From the NCBI GenBank assembly GCA_965365655.1, contig CBDUCN010000135.1:1-12503 (forward strand): a DNA stretch of 12,503 nucleotides, read 5' to 3'. The notes beneath the pieces are model-generated. The model saw only the letters and a list, made by a program, of their open reading frames with translations. It made no database searches and was not told where the DNA came from. The position numbers and the translations under genes were made by a program. This DNA comes from JBFHNV01 sp965365655. GTDB lineage: Bacteria > Pseudomonadota > Gammaproteobacteria > HK1. How positions within the stretch are numbered: position 1 is the stretch's first letter; every line of letters starts with the position of its first letter. Of the stretch, positions 7,131-12,160 are shown in pieces.

Positions 7131-8075
7131 CTACGCGACTCCGCCCATCCGGCGCCGCGCGCCGAACGCCGCGAGGCCGAGGCCGAGCAGCGCGAGCGCG
7201 GCAGGCTCCGGAACGGTCGCCAGGGCGTCGATCTCGGTGCGCTCGTCATGACCCGAACCGGCCGCCGGCTCGATGGCCACCAGGTCGTAGGCGCCCGGAG
7301 TCAGCGGCGCCCAGCGCGCCACGAAGTCGTCGATGCCGGTCGCCAGGGTCCACCCCGGCACCCAGACGATGACGGGCACGCCGATGGTCGACGCACCGGT
7401 CACGCTGTTGCCGAACGCGACGTCGTAGTCGAGCGCCGCCTCGCGGCGGGAGAGGGCCCCCGTCACGTCCACGTCCTCGTCCTGGCCCTCGCTGATGATC
7501 GAGAAAACGTCGACGAAGAGCAGCGAGTCACCGGTGAAGCCCGGTAGCTCCAGGTGCGGCAGCGCCCCCGGCGGTGTCTCCTCGTCCGAATGGTTGTGGG
7601 CCAGCCCCGTGCCCGGGTCGACGTGCGGCGACACGTCCGGGGTGTCGATGGTCCAGCCCATCGCGCCCACCAGGTTCGGGTGATTGACCGGGAGCGGATT
7701 GTTGCACGGGCCGCCGGTCTCGCACGCGCGGTTCTCCTGCACCCAGTCGAAGTCGGCACGGTCGCCGGCGGTGGTGTCGCTGTCACCCCGCTCGATGATG
7801 TCGACGCCGTTCGGGAGGGTGTAGCCCGTGTACTCCTCGGTCTGGATGGCGCCCGGCGGTGACGCGGGCACCGACACGCCGATGAGGTTCGGATGCTCCC
7901 TCGGGTTGATGAACTCGAGGTACTTCGGGTCCGGGTTGTCGTAGAGGCGGTCGACGTCGAGGCTGGTCGGTACGTGCGTCGCCCAGGCGCCGGCCGACAT
8001 CACGACGCCCATGCCCGCGACCATCGTGCGGCCCAGCGCAGAAAGTGTCGTTGGCCTGCGATCGGAAGTGCTCAT
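7131..8075 (-). CDS. PEP-CTERM sorting domain protein, 314 aa
   Basis: A 314-residue exported protein. Residues 1-32 form a signal peptide (MSTSDRR basic region, hydrophobic LGRTMVAGMGVVMSAGA, cleavage after AWA). Residues 288-308 form a classic PEP-CTERM sorting signal: VPEP, a hydrophobic LALLGLGLAAFGA helix, then RRR. Such proteins are recognised by an exosortase (EpsH/XrtA family), cleaved, and usually released or attached at the cell surface with EPS. The mature part is acidic, has one Cys pair (CETGGPC, 118-124) and repeats the hexapeptide HPNL(I/V)G at 61-66 and 132-137; I recognise no catalytic domain. The start at 8075 is chosen because GGGGA lies 9 nt upstream and the signal peptide begins there, although the frame stays open further upstream. 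A near-consensus sigma-54 promoter lies about 110 bp upstream and a strong terminator lies downstream, so it is a single-gene unit. No exosortase is encoded in the window. Confidence 0.9.
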   Translation of the reverse strand: MSTSDRRPTTLSALGRTMVAGMGVVMSAGAWATHVPTSLDVDRLYDNPDPKYLEFINPREHPNLIGVSVPASPPGAIQTEEYTGYTLPNGVDIIERGDSDTTAGDRADFDWVQENRACETGGPCNNPLPVNHPNLVGAMGWTIDTPDVSPHVDPGTGLAHNHSDEETPPGALPHLELPGFTGDSLLFVDVFSIISEGQDEDVDVTGALSRREAALDYDVAFGNSVTGASTIGVPVIVWVPGWTLATGIDDFVARWAPLTPGAYDLVAIEPAAGSGHDERTEIDALATVPEPAALALLGLGLAAFGARRRMGGVA

Positions 8076-8140
8076 GATCTTGTGTCCCCTGCTCGGTCGG
8101 CGCCGTTTCAGCGCCGTGGTCCGTGTCGCTCTTGGGTCGA

Positions 8141-8157
8141 TGTGCAGTCCTTGCACA
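8141..8157. repeat. Inverted repeat TGTGCA-N5-TGCACA in PEP-CTERM leader
   Basis: The arms TGTGCA (8141-8146) and TGCACA (8152-8157) are perfect complements. The repeat lies about 17-33 nt downstream of the predicted sigma-54 transcription start on the minus strand, inside the 5' UTR. It may be an operator or an RNA stem. Confidence 0.45.
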
Positions 8158-8184
8158 GACTTCCCAGGGCTTGCAGGGAACGAA

Positions 8185-8200
8185 AGCACTTTCCGTGCCA
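8185..8200 (-). promoter_or_regulatory. Sigma-54 (RpoN) promoter for PEP-CTERM gene
   Basis: Read on the minus strand the site is TGGCACGGAAAGTGCT, preceded by C. Against the RpoN consensus YTGGCACG-N4-TTGCW it matches every defined position except the first T of TTGC. The -24 GG and -12 GC are exactly 10 nt apart. The transcription start would be near 8174, giving a leader of about 100 nt to the ATG at 8075. PEP-CTERM/exosortase systems are known to be controlled by the sensor PrsK and the sigma-54 activator PrsR, so site and gene fit together. Confidence 0.8.
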
Positions 8201-8262
8201 GAAATGTGACCGCGTCGCTTGATCCGCGCTTCGGCCGCACCCGTGCTCGCGGGGGCCCGGTC

Positions 8263-8284
8263 GTGCAAAGGGTCCGACATGCAC
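8263..8284. repeat. Inverted repeat GTGCA-N12-TGCAC upstream of sigma-54 promoter
   Basis: GTGCA (8263-8267) and TGCAC (8280-8284) lie 63-84 bp upstream of the -24 element on the minus strand. A dyad in this position could be the upstream binding site for the sigma-54 activator. The arms are short, so chance occurrence is possible. Confidence 0.3.
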
Positions 8285-8367
8285 CGCACCGTCCATATCG
8301 GGCGCCCCGGCGCGGCCAGGACCGACGCCCGACAGCCTGCGATGGTGCCGGCGTACCGCCTTGAAAT

Positions 8368-8398
8368 GCGCGCCGCCGCTGGCCAGAGGGCGGCGCGC
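8368..8398. repeat. Strong 10-bp GC stem-loop in gene-free region
   Basis: GCGCGCCGCC (8368-8377) pairs perfectly with GGCGGCGCGC (8389-8398) around an 11-nt loop that itself contains the palindrome CTGGCCAG. On the minus strand it is followed by ATTTCAAGG, only a weak U-run, so terminator function is doubtful. Confidence 0.55.
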
Positions 8399-8423
8399 TG
8401 CGCCGGGGAACGAGAGCGTGTGG

Positions 8424-8437
8424 GCCGGCTAGCCGGC
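8424..8437. repeat. Perfect 14-bp palindrome centred on CTAG
   Basis: GCCGGCTAGCCGGC reads the same on both strands. CTAG tetramers are generally avoided in proteobacterial genomes, so a 14-bp palindrome around one may be a protein binding site. No gene contains it. Confidence 0.5.
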
Positions 8438-8589
8438 GCTTGCGCGAGACCGACGGATCCGACGACGCGCAGGTTCGGGGCGGGAAGCCCGCTGCATCGA
8501 CGTCGGGCGTCAAAGCCCGCGGCAACGCTCGAGTGGACATCCCGTGTCAAGAAATCCGACAGACGATTCGACACTGGCGAGGCGGTCAC

Positions 8590-8628
8590 CTATCACAAAG
8601 CACGCCGGGCCGTCTTGATACAGATCAG
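8590..8628 (-). promoter_or_regulatory. Fnr/Anr-type box with possible minus-strand -10
   Basis: TTGATACAGATCAG (8615-8628) matches 9 of 10 defined bases of the Fnr box TTGAT-N4-ATCAA. On the minus strand TGATAG (8595-8590) resembles a -10 element placed so that the box would centre near -40, the usual activating position of Fnr-type regulators. Transcription would run leftward toward the PEP-CTERM gene. The box is almost symmetric, so plus-strand use is also possible, though no good -10 was found on that side. Confidence 0.45.
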
Positions 8629-8665
8629 TTTTCCGGTCCGTTCCCGGTGTGCGAGCACATCAGTT

Positions 8666-8692
8666 GGTGCCGATCGACTGCCATTCGGCACC
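8666..8692. repeat. 8-bp inverted repeat between two Fnr-type boxes
   Basis: GGTGCCGA (8666-8673) and TCGGCACC (8685-8692) are perfect complements with an 11-nt spacer. It lies midway between the Crp/Fnr-like boxes at 8615-8628 and 8705-8718. It may be an operator for a second regulator. Confidence 0.5.
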
Positions 8693-8704
8693 GTCATCGC
8701 ACTT

Positions 8705-8718
8705 GTGATCTGGATCAT
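8705..8718 (+). promoter_or_regulatory. Second Crp/Fnr-family box
   Basis: GTGATCTGGATCAT keeps the inner TGAT-N4-ATCA dyad of the Fnr box, matching 8 of 10 defined bases; with the preceding T it also contains the Crp half-site TGTGA. It lies 16 bp before a good Shine-Dalgarno (8735-8740) and 29 bp before the ATG at 8748. That is too close for a standard activation site of that ORF, so it may repress, or act on the other strand. Confidence 0.35.
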
Positions 8719-8747
8719 CAGGTGTTCAGCGTGTAAGGAAATTCGAC

Positions 8748-8777
8748 ATGCGAAGCATCCAGCGCAGACGTCGATGA
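8748..8777 (+). CDS. Candidate nine-residue Arg-rich leader peptide ORF
   Basis: ATG at 8748 with AAGGAA (8735-8740) 7 nt upstream, a better ribosome binding site than several real genes here have. The ORF encodes MRSIQRRRR and stops at TGA 8775-8777. The last four codons are all arginine but use four different codons (CGC, AGA, CGT, CGA), including types likely to be rare in a GC-rich genome. The stop codon sits inside the 5' arm of a perfect stem-loop (8775-8794). No recognisable gene follows. It could be a leader peptide of an attenuator, the start of a gene destroyed by mutation, or chance. Only the sequence pattern supports it. Confidence 0.25.
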   Translation: MRSIQRRRR

Positions 8778-8794
8778 TCGGGACGACCCGATCA
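8775..8794 (+). repeat. 8-bp stem-loop overlapping stop of the mini-ORF
   Basis: TGATCGGG (8775-8782) pairs perfectly with CCCGATCA (8787-8794) around the loop ACGA. The stem begins with the TGA stop of the nonapeptide ORF. No T-tract follows, so it is not a standard intrinsic terminator. Confidence 0.5.
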
Positions 8795-8902
8795 ACGCAT
8801 CGCGGCGTACGCGCTGCCCGGCGGTGAGGCGGGATCGTGAACGGGAAGCGGGACACCGCGTGGTCGAGGCGGGTCATTCCGTCGGGCGCCAGTAGGCCGT
8901 GA

Positions 8903-8998
8903 TGCCACAGCGCGGCCACTGCGGCGCGATGGAGCAGCCCGCGATGCTCGCCGACGACGTGCAGCGCTTCTCCAGGCCGTTGCGCGCGACGTTCTGAG
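8903..8998 (+). pseudogene. Possible C-terminal remnant of an alpha/beta hydrolase
   Basis: After a TAG stop, the frame to the TGA at 8996-8998 reads ...RGHCGAMEQPAMLADDVQRF and a short tail. This resembles the end of many alpha/beta hydrolases, where GH carries the catalytic histidine and an EQP-like segment leads into the last helix. No other part of a hydrolase is visible upstream in any frame, so if the match is real only a stub remains. The similarity is short and could be accidental. Confidence 0.2.
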
Positions 8999-9054
8999 CG
9001 GGGGGCCGCGCCGGCGCCGCGTGCAGCGCGGGCAGTTGCCGGCGCCTGCGGTGC

Positions 9055-9336
9055 CTACACGGTGCGCCCGCCGTCGACCGGAAGCTCGACGCCGGTCAGG
9101 AACGCCGCCTCGTCGGTCGCCAGGAACAGCGCGACCGTCGCGATGTCGCTCGGGCGTGACATGCGTCCCAGCGGGATGGTGGCGACGAACTTCGCGCGGT
9201 TCTCCGGCGTGTCCGGTACACCCATGAATTGCTCGAGCATTCCCGTCTCGCCGATCACCGGGCAGATCGCGTTGACCCGGATGCCGTCCGGGGCGAGCTC
9301 GACGGCCATCGACTTCGACAGCAGGTTCACCGCATA
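9055..9336 (-). pseudogene. C-terminal stub of an SDR oxidoreductase (FabG-like)
   Basis: From YAVNLLSKSMAVELAPD to the end ELPVDGGRTV (about 93 residues) the frame matches the C-terminal part of short-chain dehydrogenases: the helix after the active site, IRVNAICPV, then LGRMSRPSDIATVALFLATDEAAFLTG. The N-terminal Rossmann fold with the TGxxxGxG nucleotide site, the NAG motif and the catalytic Ser are absent. The YxxxK motif is broken: where relatives read Y-x-x-x-K-x-AVN, this sequence has Y directly joined to AVN. The frame stays open upstream to about 9549, but that part is Arg/Ala-rich and unlike any SDR. The gene is therefore a deletion remnant without catalytic ability. Its ancestral neighbours are unknown. 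Confidence 0.75.
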
Positions 9337-9595
9337 CACGTCATCGACGACGTCCCGACACCGGGGATTCCGCCCGGCCACCGCGCAGCGCTCGCATGAG
9401 CCCGCCGCCACCGATACCGCTCTGGCCCGGCAACGAGCGCGGTTGTTCGTCCTGGCCGCGGCCCGTCGAGCACGCGCGACCGCTGCCGTGAAGATGCAAT
9501 GGTCGTGTCGGAATTCTTTACAGCTCGCGTCCGTTGCGCCGGCCAGCACGATGTAAGTCTCTGCTTTTGCGGCGCAAGGTCTCGGCGGCGTCGTT

Positions 9596-9609
9596 CTTGC
9601 ATGTGCAAG
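9596..9609. repeat. Palindrome CTTGCA-TG-TGCAAG upstream of small PEP-CTERM gene
   Basis: CTTGCA (9596-9601) and TGCAAG (9604-9609) are perfect complements with 2 nt between them, 86 bp before the ATG at 9695. The half-site CTTGCA also occurs twice in the leader of the other PEP-CTERM gene (8150-8155 and 8170-8175). It could be a shared regulator site. Apart from this, 9337-9694 shows no promoter or gene I can support. Confidence 0.4.
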
Positions 9610-9694
9610 TCAATCGAGCTGGCGGCCGGTGGCCGTCGCGAGGCGGCGCGCACACCACCCACGCGCCAGCATGACTGCAACGGGGGAAACGACC

Positions 9695-10216
9695 ATGAAG
9701 CACAAGCTACTCGGCGCCTTTGCGGCGCTCTTGCTCTCGGCGACATCGGCGCACGCCAGCGTCATCTACTCGTTCGACTTCTCGAACCTGCAGGGCGTGA
9801 CCGGCGGCAGCGGTGCGGACTTCAACGTCACTCTCACCGCCGCCGACTTCGTCACCGTGACCGGCATGGCGCCGCTCGCGGGTCCGTCGTTGCCGACCAC
9901 GTTGGGCTACTCCGTCTCCTTCACCGGTACCAACAATCTCGGCTTCTGGGGCTTCGACGACGACAACAGCGCGATCCTGGACGACGGCGGCTTCACCTTT
10001 AACGGCCAGTCGTTCCTGTACGCGCCGCTGGTCACGCCCGGGACCGGCTACTTCACGACGGCAGGAAGCTTCGCCGGACGCGTGTCGGGTAACGCTCCGA
10101 ACTCCTTCTCCGGCGACGCGCTGCTGACGATCACGCAGGTCCACGAGCCTGCCCCGCTGGCGTTGCTCGCCCTCGGTCTGCTCGCGCTCGGGCTCGGCAA
10201 ACGCGGCGTGGCCTGA
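9695..10216 (+). CDS. Small PEP-CTERM-like exported protein, 173 aa
   Basis: A 173-residue secreted protein. MKHKLLGAFAALLLSATSAHA is a typical signal peptide with cleavage after Ala21. The mature part is rich in Gly, Thr, Asn and Phe with short beta-strand-like segments (VIYSFDFSN, TLTAADFVTVTG, YSVSFTGTNNLGFWGF), usual for PEP-CTERM proteins and without a recognisable enzyme motif. The C-terminus (150-173) has HEPAP, a LALLALGLLALGLG helix and KR, which is the PEP-CTERM layout with His replacing the first Pro. The start is chosen at 9695 because GGGGGA lies about 7 nt upstream and the signal peptide begins there; an in-frame ATG at 9671 would spoil it. No sigma-54 site was found upstream, unlike the gene at 7131-8075. 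It is followed at once by a hairpin and a convergent lipoprotein gene. Confidence 0.87.
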   Translation: MKHKLLGAFAALLLSATSAHASVIYSFDFSNLQGVTGGSGADFNVTLTAADFVTVTGMAPLAGPSLPTTLGYSVSFTGTNNLGFWGFDDDNSAILDDGGFTFNGQSFLYAPLVTPGTGYFTTAGSFAGRVSGNAPNSFSGDALLTITQVHEPAPLALLALGLLALGLGKRGVA

Positions 10217-10220
10217 GCCC

Positions 10221-10263
10221 GGACGCCCCACTCGCCGACCACAGGCAGGGGGCGTCCCCTCTT
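10221..10263 (+). terminator. Likely terminator after small PEP-CTERM gene
   Basis: GGACGCCCC (10221-10229) pairs perfectly with GGGGCGTCC (10249-10257), starting 5 nt after the stop codon, and is followed by CCTCTTT. The 19-nt loop and short T-run are weaker than ideal, but the position between two convergent genes fits. Confidence 0.6.
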
Positions 10264-10279
10264 TGCAGGTCCCGCGCGG

Positions 10280-10882
10280 CTACTGCGCCGGCGGCAGCAG
10301 TCCCCGCTCCCTCATCTGCTTCGCCGCGGCCTCGGCGATCTCGGTCACCATTCTCGGCGTGTCGTTAGGGTCGAAGGTCTCGCTCACGCCGGACCAGATC
10401 AGCTTGTCCTCGGCGAGTGAGTAGACGTTGGTCTCCACGCTCACGATGGTGTCGGTGCGCAGGTAGCCGGGGTCGTACACGGTTCCCCAGCCCCGCGAGT
10501 GATAGCCGCCCCAGTAGCCGCGGTAGTAGGTGGGCGGCTCGTAGGTGACTTCCTGGCGCTCCCCGATCACGCGCATGACCACGGCGCCGTCGAAGCCGGC
10601 GGCGCGCACCTTCTCCTTCGCACGGTCCGTGTCGTCGAGATCCGCCCGGGAGAGCAGGCTGTAGGAGGCCGTCGAGCGGGTCGGGCCGATGAACTGCACG
10701 AGCTGGTCCTCGGACGCGCGCCGCTCGCCCTCATTCGGGGTCATGAACACCGCCAGCGTCCGCTGGAAGCGGATCGGCTTCGCCTGCGGATCCGACCAGG
10801 TGCTCCTGAAAGTGGTGCTGGCGCAGCCGGACAGCAGCGCCATGAGGAGTCCCACCGACACGATTCTCGACAGTTGCAGCAT
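10280..10882 (-). CDS. DUF4136-like lipoprotein
   Basis: A 200-residue lipoprotein. MLQLSRIVSVGLLMALLSGC is a lipoprotein signal peptide with lipobox LSGC, so Cys20 is lipidated and the protein is anchored to the outer or inner membrane facing the periplasm. The mature part begins STTFRSTWSDPQAKP and continues with strands and helices (FQRTLAVFM, EDQLVQFI, AAGFDGAVVMRVIG) and a Tyr/Gly-rich stretch YYRGYWGGYHSRGWG. This layout resembles the DUF4136 family, which has no known reaction; the family call is from memory of its pattern and moderately sure. GAGGA lies 8 nt before the ATG at 10882. The gene is divergent from the DUF4105 gene with 187 bp between starts, and convergent with the small PEP-CTERM gene. 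Confidence 0.85.
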   Translation of the reverse strand: MLQLSRIVSVGLLMALLSGCASTTFRSTWSDPQAKPIRFQRTLAVFMTPNEGERRASEDQLVQFIGPTRSTASYSLLSRADLDDTDRAKEKVRAAGFDGAVVMRVIGERQEVTYEPPTYYRGYWGGYHSRGWGTVYDPGYLRTDTIVSVETNVYSLAEDKLIWSGVSETFDPNDTPRMVTEIAEAAAKQMRERGLLPPAQ

Positions 10883-10904
10883 TTACCCGTCCTCGTTGTA
10901 TCGA

Positions 10905-10948
10905 CCCCGGGCTCGACCGGGGAGACATGACATTCCGCCGCCCGGCGG
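10905..10948. repeat. Two GC inverted repeats in divergent intergenic region
   Basis: The 187 bp between the divergent starts at 10882 and 11070 contain CCCCGG/CCGGGG (10905-10910 and 10917-10922) and CCGCC/GGCGG (10935-10939 and 10944-10948). Both are short and GC-only. The region must hold promoters for both genes, but I could not pick out -35/-10 pairs. Confidence 0.3.
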
Positions 10949-11069
10949 ATGTGCGACGCGCCCGCGCGCCTCTCCCGGTCCGGCACTGAGCGGCCATTCT
11001 ATCCGCGCCGGCGTCCGGCGCCCGGTCCCGGCTTTGCTACCATCGCGCTGCCGGCGACCGAGCACACCC

Positions 11070-12131
11070 ATGGGCAATGCGCAGCGTACCTGTCACGACC
11101 CCCACGAGCGCCCCAGGGCCGCGGGGCTGCTGCGCGTATCCCACGTGCTGCTGCGCGGCGCGGGCGCGCTGGCGTCCCTGGCGCTGGCCGCCTGGTGCGC
11201 GATGGCCCTGCACATCGACGGCGGAGCGCCCGCGTGGCTCGCCATCGTGCTCGGCATCGCGCTGGCGGCCACCGCCTGCATCGCACTCGTGCGCGTGCGC
11301 TCGCTGCCAGCCGCCGCCGCGCTGGCCTTCGTGGCGCCCGCCGCGATCATCGCCTGGTGGCTCGCGCTCGAGCCGAGCAACGACCGCGAATGGCTTCCCG
11401 ACGTGGCGCGCACCACGCGCTTCACCCTCGAGGGCGACCGGCTCACGGTGACGGACATGCGGGATTTCCGCTACCGCAGCGACGAGGACTTCGACGCGCG
11501 CTGGGTGACCCGCAGCTACGACCTCTCGAAGCTGGTGGGTATGGACATCTTCTACTCGTTCTGGGGGCCGACGCTCATCGCCCACACCATCACCAGCTGG
11601 GAGTTCGCGGACGGCTCGCACCTCGCGGTGTCCATCGAGACGCGAAAGGAGGTCGGCGAGGAGTACTCCGCGGTGCTCGGCTTCTTCCGCCAGTTCGAGC
11701 TGGCCTACGTGGTGGCGCAGGAGCGCGACGTGATCGGCGTGCGGGCCGGGCACCGGGGTGAGCAGGTGTTCCTGTACAGGCTGGCGGCCTCGCCGGAGCG
11801 CGCCCGCCGGCTGCTGGTGGACTACGTGCGCAGGATCAACGCGCTCGCCGAGACACCCGCGTGGTACAACGCGCTCACCACCAACTGCACCACCACCATC
11901 CTGCATCACGTGAGGGCGCTCGGGATCGCGTTCCCCAGCGACTGGCGGCTGATCGCCAACGGCCACCTGCCCGAGCTGCAGTACGAGCTGGGCAGCATCA
12001 ACACCTCGCTGCCCTTCGAGGCGCTGCGCGAGCGCAGCGACATCACGGAGCGCGCGAAGTTCGCGGGGTCAGCGGAAGCCTTCTCACGCCACATCCGAGA
12101 AGGGCTTCCGGAGCGGCCGCCGCGGCGCTGA
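11070..12131 (+). CDS. DUF4105 (Lnb N-terminal periplasmic domain) membrane protein
   Basis: A 353-residue protein. Three hydrophobic segments at about 22-47, 54-75 and 80-100 anchor it in the inner membrane. The C-terminal two thirds, facing the periplasm, match the DUF4105 pattern: NDREWLPDVARTTRF (104-118), FRYRSDEDFDARW, IAHTITSWEF (170-179), SIETRKEVGEEYSAVLGFF, and the hallmark NCTTTI (272-277). H172 and C273 are the conserved His and Cys that suggest a papain-like fold, and both are present. The family has no settled function; the domain is also found at the N-terminus of some lacto-N-biosidases. Start at ATG 11070 is chosen because the anchor begins soon after; the frame is open further upstream but overlaps the divergent lipoprotein gene and carries no family sequence. 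No strong Shine-Dalgarno is seen. The next gene starts 29 bp downstream, suggesting an operon. Confidence 0.85.
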   Translation: MGNAQRTCHDPHERPRAAGLLRVSHVLLRGAGALASLALAAWCAMALHIDGGAPAWLAIVLGIALAATACIALVRVRSLPAAAALAFVAPAAIIAWWLALEPSNDREWLPDVARTTRFTLEGDRLTVTDMRDFRYRSDEDFDARWVTRSYDLSKLVGMDIFYSFWGPTLIAHTITSWEFADGSHLAVSIETRKEVGEEYSAVLGFFRQFELAYVVAQERDVIGVRAGHRGEQVFLYRLAASPERARRLLVDYVRRINALAETPAWYNALTTNCTTTILHHVRALGIAFPSDWRLIANGHLPELQYELGSINTSLPFEALRERSDITERAKFAGSAEAFSRHIREGLPERPPRR

Positions 12132-12160
12132 TTCAGTAAAGCGAAGGGGCAGCTCCTGCA

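Larger units (their letters stand above)
8076..9054. other. Palindrome-rich region without full-length gene
   Basis: Nearly 1 kb separates the PEP-CTERM start from the SDR remnant. Neither strand has an ORF with recognisable protein character. It contains the sigma-54 promoter, at least six perfect inverted repeats, two Crp/Fnr-type boxes, one mini-ORF and a possible hydrolase tail, all listed separately. The part from about 8580 to 8760 looks visibly less GC-rich than its surroundings, as promoter regions or acquired DNA often are. Confidence 0.6.

Noticed and set aside
8076..8540. Upstream extension of the PEP-CTERM reading frame (155 more codons)
   Set aside because: The extension would run through the sigma-54 promoter and hide the signal peptide. 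A Shine-Dalgarno and signal peptide both point to the start at 8075.
8593..8919. A 108-codon minus-strand frame in the gene-free region
   Set aside because: Its first half looks somewhat protein-like but I recognise no family, it has no good ribosome binding site that I can see, and it runs across the Fnr-type boxes and inverted repeats. Not called without a homologue.
9337..9549. Open frame continuing upstream of the SDR remnant on the minus strand
   Set aside because: The composition changes abruptly to Arg/Ala-rich sequence with no SDR motif. It is treated as a non-coding read-through rather than a fusion protein.
10689..11069. Upstream extension of the DUF4105 reading frame (127 more codons)
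   Set aside because: It overlaps the divergent lipoprotein gene, is not part of the family, and would place a long unstructured segment before the first membrane helix.
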